A stretch of DNA of 64,000 bases from contig NZ_WXVU01000016.1 of the NCBI RefSeq assembly GCF_009900745.1, forward strand, positions 1 to 64,000, in the 5' to 3' direction. The position numbers were made by a program, and so were the translations under genes. Shown here in pieces: positions 6,001 through 12,244 of this stretch (position 1 is the stretch's first letter; each line of letters opens with the position of its first letter). The notes under the pieces are model-generated. The model was given only the letters and a program-made list of their open reading frames with translations, did no database searches and was not told the DNA's origin. The DNA comes from Chryseobacterium sp. c4a (GTDB lineage Bacteria > Bacteroidota > Bacteroidia > Flavobacteriales > Weeksellaceae).

Positions 6001-8876
6001 ACAAATGTCCCCCAGTTCTTTTTTATTCTATAATAGAAATCATAACTTTCCATCCTCTCTCCAACCTGTGCTTTAGTTGCCCAAGGGATAGACATGTTTA
6101 TCATTTTTGAATCTTCTCCCGTTACTTCTACATCTTTAGTAATTTCTGTAGTTTCACCTTCATTATCCAGAATGACTCTTCGGGCTACAATCTGAGTTCC
6201 TGGTAGGATATTTTTCACCTCAAAGTTTACCGTAAATCCAGCTTGGGCATTGCCCTTAAAATCTTTAAGAGAAACAGGATCCAAGATTGTTTGGTAATCC
6301 TCATCTGGGATCGGAAGTGTTTTTTCAATTTTTGTAAACCAAGGACCTGCAGAGTATGCTTCAATAACCTTATCAATAAGAAACCTTGCAAACGGATAAA
6401 TAAGAAAAGTAGGAGAAACTGCGGCAAGCGGAGGATAAACTATTGATACCAATAAAACTGTTACCGCAAGTGAATTAACAATAATTGCCTCCGGATCTCC
6501 ACTCTGGATGGCTGCTATCAACCCTGTAGCTTCTCCGAAATATGGCACTATTCCTAAAATTGTAGCATACTTATCCATTGTTGTGCTATCTTGAGCATTA
6601 AGGAGAACTTGTGTATTATATACCCAAGCTATGAAACCAGCTTTTTGCAACGGACTTTTAAATTCAATTGTAGTTGTTTGTTTCACCCGTTTAACTATAA
6701 AATTGTAAGCGGTTTCCAACTCAGCTTTGCTCAATAGCTTTTTCCCTCGTTTTGGAAATGATCTCATAAACTTATCATCTTTGGTGATAATATCTAATAA
6801 CCTGGAAGCATTGGCTTTCAAAGCACCTAAATCTATTCCGTGACAAATCCCTGCCGGACACGAAATACTCTTTGCCATTTTCATGAAATCTGCCTCTAAA
6901 GCACCACGGCTTTTATGGGTATCCAATTTATTCTTATCAAAAATTTTCACCTGGTCATTCCATCCTGATTTTTTATCTAAATACGGTGAGTATGCATTCC
7001 ACATCGGGCGGTAGAATTCTGTATTTTCTATGACAGTTAACGCTCGTTTATAAAGCGGTTCCGGTTTAACATTTCCATCCGGAGTCACCTCATAGGCTGC
7101 CTCCCAGAAAGTAGCTTTTTCAATATTCCCCCCGTCGATCTTACGAATTGCACCCCATTCCTTCCGCTGCGCTGCAACTTCCAGTTCGTTAGGAAGCCCA
7201 CGTGCCCGAGCTGATTCTTCAAAAGAAACAAAATAATCGGTCGCATCAATTTCATATACCCAAGCTCCACAATAGTAGATTTTGGGAGAAGATGGATGTC
7301 CTGGAATAACCCATCCACTTTTTTTTGTCGGAGCTGTCACTTTATCTACCAACTGATCAAGTGACTCAGTAGTTACCACCCAACCTGAATTATTAGACTC
7401 TTCAGAGCCTAACAATACGTCAGTAAAAACAGAATAATCCGTTCCATTAGAAAGAATTCCGTGACGGAATATTTCATTGGTGCCCCGTGAATCCGATAAA
7501 TAGACCTTTTTAGGGCGGCCGATGGCCCGCTGTTCCATAAAGTCAGGATGCGTAAGTGCAGAGCCATCATATATCGGAGCATTGGGATTTTTCTTGAGAA
7601 ATTCCCTCACCTTCTTAATACGGTCCCTCGTCTCATCTGTGACCTTGCCATTTGGATCAGGCTTGCAAGGCCTTCTAGCTCTATTCGGAGGACCACATGG
7701 AGGAACTGGATGTGGAATATTTCCTAACTTCCGAACCAAAGCATCCGGATCTCTCAGATCACTATTAGTAATATTTATTCCCTCTGGCACTTGATAAAGG
7801 CTTGATGTTACAAATCCATCATTCATATTCCATGCTATTCTGGCAGCGTCATCAGGAATATAATAGTGCCGACGCGGCTTTAAGCCACGTTCTTCCACAA
7901 GTATATTCTCTTTAATACCACTAACCAAACGTCGTCCGGTTTCAACATCATTAATGGCATTTATTTTCCCCCGATCATTAGGATATCTATCTGTAATTTC
8001 CTTTTTTTTATTTATAAGCTCTACATTTGACTTAATCGCAGGCCAATCTTCCAGTCGATTTTTTGTGGAACTCATTTGCGCTCCAAGGATATGTGAGTCC
8101 AATTCCCCCGTTGTCATAATCTCTGACCCTTCAATAGGCATTACAACCTCATATATTCCTCCACGTATCTTTTGCAATTTCTGCTCTACAGGAACTGTCT
8201 CATCAAACTCTGCACCTCTTAGGTTATCTGATGCATGAATCATTTCATGAGCCAGCATCAACGACTCGTTCATAGCATACCTGGAACGATCCGGATTAAA
8301 GCCCACTAACACGTTTGGCGTGTCCGGCATAATAATCATTGACTGGACACCCAAGCCGTTTCTAGCATTTAATCCACCCGTAGCAATATCATACGGAATA
8401 GTTACTGAACTTATCCCATAATACGTTCCACGAGTAATCAGAATATTCACATCCGCATGTCCTGTTGGTCCTACATTGTTTGAAACCACATCTTCAAGAG
8501 GACGCATCAAATAAATTCCATGAATCTGATTTCGTCCAAAAAAATAAGAGGCATTTTCTGTTAGTCCATCTGTAATACGCCTTACAAAACGCTTTGCTTC
8601 TAAGTCACTATCTCTTTCCACCCGGACATGATCGTCATCAACATACCATTTGTCCAGTGCTACTACAATTGTTGATCTTTCCTCAATATTAGGAACCGAA
8701 ATACGCACAGCCCTTATTGTCTGCCCCAAGTTCAACACTTCTCCTTTATCATTTCTAAGCTGAGGAACGTTGACATTAATAACCGGGAATCCGTCGACGC
8801 GTTCTTGTGCATTCAGTAATCTTGTGCAAAATAATAAGAGTAACAAGAAATGTCTTAATAAAGTGTTCTTTTTCAT
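1..8876 (-). CDS. Giant secreted multidomain toxin-like protein (M27-like protease, ADP-ribosyltransferase-like, neurotoxin-like translocation domain, glycan-binding tail); 3' end outside window
   Basis: The frame is open from the ATG at 8876 to the left edge, giving at least 2,958 residues; the codons at 8876 and at base 5 are in the same phase. Residues 1-25 are a signal peptide ending LLNAQ. The order is: M27-like zinc protease (26-393), Cys loop (394-404), pertussis-S1-like ADP-ribosyltransferase-like domain (456-590), neurotoxin-like translocation segment (640-850), Ig-like linker (865-985), four hemopexin-like repeats (1015-1215), AbfB-like units (1215-1545), three 171-residue repeats (1550-2070), AbfB-like (2075-2225), two more 171-residue repeats (2230-2575), and three AbfB-like units to the edge. 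The fold calls come from reading motifs against remembered family sequences. By family knowledge such proteins bind cell-surface glycans and deliver enzyme domains into host cells; that this one does so is inference. No recognisable promoter or partner gene was found. A T9SS signal could lie beyond the edge. Confidence 0.85.
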   Translation of the reverse strand, partial: MKKNTLLRHFLLLLLFCTRLLNAQERVDGFPVINVNVPQLRNDKGEVLNLGQTIRAVRISVPNIEERSTIVVALDKWYVDDDHVRVERDSDLEAKRFVRRITDGLTENASYFFGRNQIHGIYLMRPLEDVVSNNVGPTGHADVNILITRGTYYGISSVTIPYDIATGGLNARNGLGVQSMIIMPDTPNVLVGFNPDRSRYAMNESLMLAHEMIHASDNLRGAEFDETVPVEQKLQKIRGGIYEVVMPIEGSEIMTTGELDSHILGAQMSSTKNRLEDWPAIKSNVELINKKKEITDRYPNDRGKINAINDVETGRRLVSGIKENILVEERGLKPRRHYYIPDDAARIAWNMNDGFVTSSLYQVPEGINITNSDLRDPDALVRKLGNIPHPVPPCGPPNRARRPCKPDPNGKVTDETRDRIKKVREFLKKNPNAPIYDGSALTHPDFMEQRAIGRPKKVYLSDSRGTNEIFRHGILSNGTDYSVFTDVLLGSEESNNSGWVVTTESLDQLVDKVTAPTKKSGWVIPGHPSSPKIYYCGAWVYEIDATDYFVSFEESARARGLPNELEVAAQRKEWGAIRKIDGGNIEKATFWEAAYEVTPDGNVKPEPLYKRALTVIENTEFYRPMWNAYSPYLDKKSGWNDQVKIFDKNKLDTHKSRGALEADFMKMAKSISCPAGICHGIDLGALKANASRLLDIITKDDKFMRSFPKRGKKLLSKAELETAYNFIVKRVKQTTTIEFKSPLQKAGFIAWVYNTQVLLNAQDSTTMDKYATILGIVPYFGEATGLIAAIQSGDPEAIIVNSLAVTVLLVSIVYPPLAAVSPTFLIYPFARFLIDKVIEAYSAGPWFTKIEKTLPIPDEDYQTILDPVSLKDFKGNAQAGFTVNFEVKNILPGTQIVARRVILDNEGETTEITKDVEVTGEDSKMINMSIPWATKAQVGERMESYDFYYRIKKNWGTFVSAKVLRIMTKYEANSFVHNRTTIPFKNSQKLKEKELIWEDLKIMRLTNKYPGLVGTVFAANIDAAFYDVNSWDSDKKKYKRIGFFSGPKFLWYDAIENTIEGGKKNIKYISETFPFTAGTSFSQRIDAASMSWNQKDLVYLIKGSQVATYNIKTKKDSIIPIKQKFPFIDERFTDKIDALTFDYETGEKATFLSLDRFGIYNFKDSDTKVGDAVNRWKIYGGLDLSTGFDAALEDENNITHFFKGSQLFNAQFSEQRKLRDNILISLKIDRSTYMNKPPGQIWVVDKYMHVNSESLSMEPVGSYDKQKAKATTFRVHASPKKAGCFRFESELERGKFIRRGSVNNPGWTRITLANDKPNNNTYLEQSTFCPKVDGSITRLEAFSSPGSFMMYDVVRQEFHIHKNSGGTSVGRYFYDQWGISDPWYASDVDFNLGTIAMLKVDGASGQPDEYLHYGANGARIDKLSETSSISDKQRAAFFIRQGLAKTSCYSFESVSNPGNYLYHSELDKGARKVGFSEREKGDIRNMTFCAFKLGTNRTRLETYNVTDGNLRRMGGEVWAAVKGEAEKGTGDYDRDIAWNITQPLQWEFTGLRDQIEPVKIAPGNEGIVPWTVANTGHQINGSFQNQVLFTAPDNTRFIEQNEVKHTVSKDGGKTWKSDDYYKTLTGCKLSEKGKYLTCDDTGRDRGWWGALGNDKTEGKTEYFVRYQPRVKVDANVPKGKCLGLGRGEMKIRDAQQAWTGGWHQLGDISVGGALKVCTPGFVEEDRSEAVRLAPGSEGTVPWMVANTGFELRGDYSGKMKFKAPVGATFPAQATVPFSYTEDGGQNWKEERGLTGCKVIDRGTGLSCDISEVKNHSWWGPEGNDKGENKKENIFRYQPRIRIDDNTPQGKYLDEGNGELEIKNALNARPHSWDQLGDIKIKGSLKVHTTGFLGAVDRFKNANIAPGQEGIVPWLVANTGYHVKGDFNNKVVFTAPDKTRFVEQAEVSQGISKDGGKSWITNENWNKLTGCVVSEGGKKLLCDNVGKERGWHGPKGDDKGKNKEEYLLRYEPKIRVDDLAQPGEDLLGRGNIMITNTQIARTGGWDLLGNVPVTGVLKVHVAPRKLEAGKETSLKVPGQDKFLRHQHSLARVDLISEKSPMSAKQDAGFITRSAESVSGRSCYSFESVNYPGRFLFVDVSDGNRVKLGEQYVTIGNRRADRAVRFCAATSGDGSVILESMLVNKESLGFLVREGNNSDIVSVKPQPADAAERKKWEINRQWEIGGILRTLMLEDQSEEINVTPGQKTTVTMGIANQGGQISADHTGKVEFTAPEGTKFTEPSTVSIRISGGGGRSKRDIQELKDCVVSDNGKKLTCNDTGQKDLIWHGMQGDSEGKNKKKEAFWYDVSLMVDQDAPQGKCTVGRGVETLVNTSVTTSNGVEKLGNVSVAGALKVCTTGFPGAVDRSEIVKLAPGSEGIVPWVVGNTGYELTAQRNMVRFTAPEQTTFPQQRSVTAMSVNGIGNVKALENCVVSELGKVLTCEEVGIDNKNHKFEWKGALGDRSGNKKEEELIKFMPKIKVNDDAPHNKCLASGNGVRVLKDVYISDPDGGQNIGDIQVTGALKVCTTTGLFPIDKVVTLQMTDNPRWKIRQQDGRGWVDEINSSGSMQDRMDATFILRKGNSDKSCYSLEAVYYPGQWLYVNRKHEYRQVKLGRTADAKASTFCMIKDKNKGKGIMLENDGLYLMKAQYLDKGRALRAANSSSGEPNFPKNAQWDIIDPLWDVEPITNLELNKAITLQSADSSLKDYVLRGTDGKAWFGSINSGSDARDRIDATFIIRASHNGYAFESINRPGNYLYVAEDNKVQMSNNPNAAASTFHAFKNSKDEIMFTNLSVNKKGIYEKPKFIWHENDKIWASPAGGFSDKAMLWKIVTPLWNVEPVTNLALDKPISLQATTSGFTDHVLRGTDGQGRTGKIDSKSDARDRIDATFTVRKGMSNNLCYSFESVNYPGQYLYAPSGD
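3..1145 (-). repeat. AbfB-like beta-trefoil units d, e and f
   Basis: Signatures SCYSLEAVYYPGQWLYV (C2625), GYAFESINRPGNYLYV (Y2783) and CYSFESVNYPGQYLY (C2939) are 156-158 residues apart. Each is preceded by D-A-R-D-R-I-D-A-T-F or a close variant, which is typical of AbfB. Units e and f are nearly alike, pointing to recent duplication. Unit f is cut by the window edge, so more copies may follow. Confidence 0.7.
1152..2189 (-). repeat. Two further copies of the 171-residue repeat
   Basis: Copy 4 is diverged (VTPGQKTTVTMGIANQGG, about residue 2241). Copy 5 is standard (LAPGSEGIVPWVVGNTG, A2411). The 170-residue spacing matches the first block. Both retain the FTAP, GxxGDxxGxxKKE and LGxVxVxGALKVC blocks. 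Confidence 0.65.
2202..2654 (-). repeat. AbfB-like beta-trefoil unit c
   Basis: Residues about 2075-2225. The signature SCYSFESVNYPGRFLFVD starts at C2121. It is preceded by an S-x-K-Q-D-A-G-F-I-T-R block and followed by RAVRFC, the same pattern as the other units. It sits alone between two blocks of the 171-residue repeat, which suggests growth by duplication of mixed modules. Confidence 0.65.
2667..4229 (-). repeat. Three tandem copies of an unnamed 171-residue repeat
   Basis: Each copy begins near A-P-G-x-E-G-x-V-P-W-x-V-A-N-T-G, at residues 1561, 1733 and 1904, so the period is 171-172 residues. Shared later blocks are FTAP or FKAP, a DGGKxW block, LTGC, WWGP/WHGP-x-GND, RYxPxIRVD and a QLGDI-x-V-x-GxLKV end. 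The predicted content is beta-rich and Ig-like. I do not recognise a named family. The likely role is a spacer or stalk between lectin-like units. Confidence 0.7.
4242..5234 (-). repeat. AbfB-like beta-trefoil units a and b
   Basis: Residues about 1215-1545. The signature C-[YF]-x-F-E-S-x-x-x-P-G-x-[YF]-L appears as GCFRFESELERGKF (C1284, diverged) and SCYSFESVSNPGNYLY (C1448), each followed by a hydrophobic-TFC block. The same block structure defines AbfB (CBM42-type) beta-trefoils, which bind arabinofuranose side chains in characterised members. The neurotoxin receptor-binding region also ends in a beta-trefoil, so a receptor- or glycan-binding role is plausible. Confidence 0.65.
5232..5834 (-). 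repeat. Four hemopexin-like repeats
   Basis: Residues about 1015-1215. Each unit begins with a hydrophobic-D-A pair: NIDAAF (I1021-D1022), RIDAAS, KIDALT and GFDAAL (F1188-D1189). Three are followed by a block of the FFKGSQ or YLIKGSQ type, as in hemopexin blades; the third is the most diverged. Four blades would make one small propeller. Such propellers bind protein or ligand partners in many secreted proteins, including insecticidal toxins. Confidence 0.6.
6327..6959 (-). other. Clostridial-neurotoxin-like translocation domain
   Basis: Residues about 640-850. The core STTMDKYATILGIVPYFG (to G781) matches STTDKIADITIIIPYIG of botulinum toxin A. It is followed by a GDPEA turn and two hydrophobic runs up to FLID (771-835), as in the membrane-inserting part of the neurotoxin HN domain. 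FIAWVYNTQVLL just upstream parallels FLNWVEQLVYDF. C673 and C678 lie before it. In neurotoxins this domain carries the protease across the endosomal membrane; the same role here is inference. Confidence 0.75.
7107..7511 (-). other. Pertussis/cholera-type ADP-ribosyltransferase-like domain
   Basis: Residues 456-590. KKVYLSDSRGTNEIFRHG matches the first signature of pertussis S1 and cholera A1 (VYRYDSRPPEDVFQNG). GWVVTTES (T502, T503) sits where the family has FVSTSS. EWGAIRKIDGGNIEKAT, beginning at E573, parallels EYLAHRRIPPENIRRVT around the catalytic Glu of pertussis S1. The residue aligned with the catalytic Arg of the first strand (pertussis R9, cholera R7) is Leu460; R464 of DSR is kept. 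The fold call is good. Activity is uncertain. Confidence 0.75.
7665..7697 (-). other. Short Cys-bounded basic loop between protease and transferase-like domains
   Basis: Residues 394-404 read CGPPNRARRPC. In single-chain AB toxins an interdomain loop closed by a disulfide is where host or bacterial proteases nick the chain, and RARR fits the R-x-R-R furin pattern. The position, at the end of the light-chain-like domain, matches the neurotoxin interchain disulfide. Against cleavage, proline follows the last arginine, which normally blocks furin-type enzymes. Function is inferred from position and composition only. Confidence 0.55.
7698..8801 (-). other. M27-like (clostridial neurotoxin light-chain-like) zinc protease domain
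   Basis: Residues 26-393 of the giant protein. The zinc motif LAHEMIHASDNLRG (H210, E211, H214) closely matches LAHELIHAGHRLYG of botulinum light chains. E252 in GSEIMTTGELDSH aligns best with the third zinc ligand in the neurotoxin EELRTFGGHD segment. Upstream, RISVPN and VVALDKWYV resemble the neurotoxin KIPN and KIWVIPERD segments. Downstream, NMNDGF followed by a KL...C ending resembles the end of the light chain. M91 (NleD-like) zincins share HExxH but not these flanks. The substrate cannot be predicted. Confidence 0.75.
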
Positions 8877-9309
8877 GGTTTTTATTTTATTGTGAATTTA
8901 TGAAAAAAAATGCATAAAACTGATTTGTATTCAATAAATATTGATTATTGTTTATTTTTTAATATTTATAACGCGTAATAGTGAGAATAATAAATCTAAA
9001 TAGTGTGAATTGATTTTTATTTTTCGTAAAAACAATGAAATTAAATCCAAAGTAAGTGAATTGATTTTGGCTTTTCGAAAAAGTAAAAAAATAAATATAG
9101 AATATTAATGGGTGAAATTAAAAATAGGAGACTATTCTCAATAATAAGTGATGACGTATTGGACATTAATTGATTATAAATTTTGGTACAAAGTAATAAG
9201 TTATGCTGTACGTAATAAATGAATTATGCAATGATATACTTGAGTATACAATTAGATTCAAGGGTGATTTTGTAGAAAATCTAAAACATACCACAGTAAA
9301 AGCTTTTTC
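8877..9309. other. Intergenic region upstream of the giant toxin-like gene
   Basis: About 430 bases of very AT-rich sequence separate the giant gene from the end of the regulator gene. The phrase gtgaattgattttt recurs near 9006 and 9058, each followed by a tttttcg-type run. No exact TAnnTTTG promoter was found on the minus strand; the closest sequences (rc of caaagtaa near 9188 and 9051) lack one spacer base. No coding sequence is supported. Confidence 0.5.
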
Positions 9310-11172
9310 TCAATAATTTATTGATCTTCGTGAAGTATGGGTCTGTAAGAAAGTCTCTAAAGCCATGTTTTCATCCAATACGAATTTCTTTTTCAGTCGG
9401 TATTTGGTCATTCTCACACTTTTAGGCTCTACGTTTAGAAGATTGGCGATCTGTTTGGTATCCATTCCCAGGTAAATATAAGCGCAGTATTTAAGATCCA
9501 GAGGGGTTAATTTTTGTTTGGTCTTTTCATTGATATTTTTGAAAAAGTCGGGATGTAATTCCTGAATGGTAAATCTGATCTTTTCAAAATCATTATCCAC
9601 ACGGTTTTGCTCTTTGACAACGTGGCTGATATTAATATCCTTATCCGAAAGCTGGGTCTGAAGCTGCTGAAGAACCTCATTTTTATGCTGAATATGAAGC
9701 TGACCGGCCAGTACTTCACTCTGAAGTTTTTGTTGCTGCAATGTGAGCAATTCCTGTTCTGCCTTCAATCTGGCTTGCTCTTCTTTTTGAAGTTTTACCA
9801 GCATTTCAGCTTCATGTTTTTCTGTATTTAGCTTTTTCTCTTGTGCTATAGAATAGCGTAACTTATAATGATAAGAACGGAACATGAAAAATGCTCCGAT
9901 TAATCCAATGATTCCTAATCCGATATAGAGAAATTTTTCTTTCTTTAGGCTTGCTGTTTTTTCTGTGAGGGATTTTAGTTCCGACTCTTTTTTCTGAGAC
10001 TGAAACTGAGCTTCAAGCCTTTTGGCTGTTTCTGCCTGCCCTTCGTTATAAAGAAGACTGTTGTATTCTGTTACCTTCGCCTGATATTCGTATGCTTTTT
10101 GATAGTTTTTCCGTTTTTCATACAATTTAGCCAGATCACTTACTACATTGATCATGACATGATAGTATACAGGGTGCTGAGTAAGTAAAATCTGTTCAGC
10201 TTTTAAAAGATATCTTTCTGACAAGGAATCATTCTGATCACGGGTAGCAAGGTTACTAAGAATTCCTAAAGCTCCGGCTTGAATCCCTTGGTTTAAGGTA
10301 GTATGCTGAGTGAGTGTCAGTATTTCATTAGTATTATCCTGAATTTCCTTACGAATTTCCGGGGTGATCACCGGATAACTCAAATTGTAATTGGCTAGAT
10401 TTAATAAAGCCATAGCATGAACATGGGCTGAAACCTGTCCCGGAAACTGATGATAAAGAGCAACGGCTTTTTTACACATTGCTGTAACAAGCTTTAGATC
10501 CTTTATGTCTCCGGTTTTCTCATAAGGAAAATAATAACAGACCGCCATGGCAGAATAAGCTGAGCTGAGCATATTTTTATTTCCTGACTTTTGGGCTAGT
10601 TCCACTGCTTTTTGAGCATATAATGTGGCATTTTTAGCATCATTCCATTCGGAATGAATGCCATAGAGGAGGTAATTGAGTTTTGCATTCAGTAAAACTT
10701 CTGAAGGAAGCTTTTCAACTTGTGGAAGTATTTTCTGAATAAGTTTCATGGTGATTTCTGCTTCTCCCAGGGAATTGTTATAGTAAATATTTAGATAATC
10801 AGCGTATAATAAAGCCGTTTTATCATTCGCTTTTTGAGCAGTGGCGTTAGCAGCATCAATAAGCTTGGGAACCTTATCATATTGTGATTGATTAAGCTTA
10901 ATAATTCCACTTTGAACCAATGCTTTTACTTCCTCTGTATAATTATGTTCCCTTTTGGCCAGACCTATTTGCTCTTGAATATATTTTTCAGCAGCAGAAT
11001 ACTGATCACTGACTCTGTAATATTCTGAAAGTTCATTATAAACTTTAAATTTTTCTTCAGCAGATCCGTTGCCCTTCAATTGATTTTTAAGACCATCAAT
11101 AAATGCATTTTGGGCCGGGCAAAGAATACCGATGAAAAATAGAAAGAATAAAAAAGTGAACTGCAATTTCAT
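9310..11172 (-). CDS. TPR-repeat sensor with membrane anchor and LuxR-type DNA-binding domain
   Basis: A 620-residue exported signalling regulator. The start at 11172 (MKLQFTFLFFLFFIGILCPAQ) is preferred to an upstream ATG because it gives a clean signal peptide. The periplasmic N-terminal part is alpha-helical with TPR-like repeats. One transmembrane helix lies near residues 414-434 (IGLGIIGLIGAFFMF). A long charged coiled coil (KLQKEEQARLKAEQELLTLQ) follows, then a helix-turn-helix near 553-600 (LDLKYCAYIYLGMDTKQIANLL). This layout is common in Bacteroidota one-protein sensors that send an envelope signal to DNA. It lies upstream of the giant gene on the same strand, but the 430-base gap argues against one transcript. 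Ligand and targets are unknown. Confidence 0.85.
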   Translation of the reverse strand: MKLQFTFLFFLFFIGILCPAQNAFIDGLKNQLKGNGSAEEKFKVYNELSEYYRVSDQYSAAEKYIQEQIGLAKREHNYTEEVKALVQSGIIKLNQSQYDKVPKLIDAANATAQKANDKTALLYADYLNIYYNNSLGEAEITMKLIQKILPQVEKLPSEVLLNAKLNYLLYGIHSEWNDAKNATLYAQKAVELAQKSGNKNMLSSAYSAMAVCYYFPYEKTGDIKDLKLVTAMCKKAVALYHQFPGQVSAHVHAMALLNLANYNLSYPVITPEIRKEIQDNTNEILTLTQHTTLNQGIQAGALGILSNLATRDQNDSLSERYLLKAEQILLTQHPVYYHVMINVVSDLAKLYEKRKNYQKAYEYQAKVTEYNSLLYNEGQAETAKRLEAQFQSQKKESELKSLTEKTASLKKEKFLYIGLGIIGLIGAFFMFRSYHYKLRYSIAQEKKLNTEKHEAEMLVKLQKEEQARLKAEQELLTLQQQKLQSEVLAGQLHIQHKNEVLQQLQTQLSDKDINISHVVKEQNRVDNDFEKIRFTIQELHPDFFKNINEKTKQKLTPLDLKYCAYIYLGMDTKQIANLLNVEPKSVRMTKYRLKKKFVLDENMALETFLQTHTSRRSINY

Positions 11173-11412
11173 AAGGTGAAAATACAAAAATTGCAGATAC
11201 CTATCGACGATTATCATAAAAAAACACACCACGACATTGTATTTAATCACTTGTTAATTAATTGTTTAGAATGTTTTGTAGACAATTTGTAGACACTTTT
11301 ATTTTGAGCTGAGGTTGTTTTGTAGTAACATGAAAAATTGGAATTATAACTTTCTGTTGCAATTTTGATTCAGAGAAAAAATCAAAAAATATTAATTATA
11401 AAAAAAATTATC

Positions 11413-11733
11413 ATGGACAACAAAACATTATCTATCGTATCATATATTACGATTTTCGGATGGTTGATCGCTTTTATATCAGGAAAGGAAAAGGCAGATA
11501 ATCTTTTAAAGTATCATCTTAAACAGTCTTTAGGAGTAGCAATTCTTTCTTTTATTTTACCCACTATTCTTGGGATTCTTATTTCAGTTACTCACATTGG
11601 TATTTTAGGAATATTTGTTGTGCTGCCATTGGTATTGATGATTATTGGAGCGATTAATGCAGCCAATGAGGTGGAAAAACCTTTGCCACTGATCGGGAAA
11701 ATAGCAGACGACCAATTTTCTTTTCTAGGATAG
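11413..11733 (+). CDS. DUF4870-type small membrane protein
   Basis: 106 residues from the ATG at 11413 (MDNKTLSIVSYITIFGWLIAF); the in-frame ATG at 11365 would add a lysine-rich tail before the conserved start. Three hydrophobic segments and the pattern GWLIAFxxGKEKADNLLKYHLKQSL fit the DUF4870/Tic20-like family of small inner-membrane proteins of unknown function. It heads a plus-strand run of small membrane and lipoprotein genes, 21 bases before the next. Confidence 0.7.
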   Translation: MDNKTLSIVSYITIFGWLIAFISGKEKADNLLKYHLKQSLGVAILSFILPTILGILISVTHIGILGIFVVLPLVLMIIGAINAANEVEKPLPLIGKIADDQFSFLG

Positions 11734-11754
11734 AAATTTCAGATACTTACAGGT

Positions 11755-12228
11755 ATGGAAGATTTTAAACATTTAAAAAAAGAAGGAACAGGCTATCAGG
11801 TAAAACAGTACTTATCTTTACAACATATAGTGATGGTTGCGTGGTTGCTAATTTCAATCATCGTGATTATTAATACCAGTTATCTTAAAACAGGAATTAT
11901 TATGCTGATATTTTCAGTATTGCTAACGATTGTTTCCTTTATGCCTCCCAATGTTTGTTTTGATCCGATGTCAAAGAGTCTTATCATTGCTCATACAGGA
12001 TTAAATCGTCGGAAATTTACTTATGATCTCAGTGATTTTGAAGGGTTTGAGCTACAGACGATTCGGATGGGTTTTATTCCCTTAGGATATTATCTGTATG
12101 GTAACTTTAAAAATATTTCACATTTTAAGCGCCCGGTAATTTCACAATCTTTCAGTAAGAAAGCGATGCAGGAAATTGTGAATGAATGGGAAGACCTTAA
12201 TGGACGGTACAAAATAACACCTATTTAA
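11755..12228 (+). CDS. Two-helix membrane protein of unknown function (paralogue family)
   Basis: 157 residues. After a short soluble start (MEDFKHLKKEGTGYQVKQYL) come two transmembrane helices (about 25-65), then a cytosolic beta-rich domain that looks like the PH-like part of YcxB-type proteins. The order matches the genes at 14541 and 14998: short N-terminus, helix pair, then a segment beginning I-x-D-x-x-x-K or F-D-x-x-x-K. Function unknown. It lies 16 bases before the DUF3829 lipoprotein, so the two are probably cotranscribed. Confidence 0.65.
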   Translation: MEDFKHLKKEGTGYQVKQYLSLQHIVMVAWLLISIIVIINTSYLKTGIIMLIFSVLLTIVSFMPPNVCFDPMSKSLIIAHTGLNRRKFTYDLSDFEGFELQTIRMGFIPLGYYLYGNFKNISHFKRPVISQSFSKKAMQEIVNEWEDLNGRYKITPI

Positions 12229-12244
12229 CTTTTAATATTAGATT

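Noticed and set aside
1..8238. Many short frames of 60-95 codons on the plus strand (for example 7522-7794, 7954-8238)
   Set aside because: They lie opposite the continuous minus-strand giant gene and encode no recognisable protein; shadows of its codon bias.
7665..8801. Assignment of the HEMIH domain to the M91 (NleD-like) effector proteases
   Set aside because: M91 shares HExxH, but the flanking text and the downstream translocation-type domain fit clostridial M27 better. M91 stays as the alternative.
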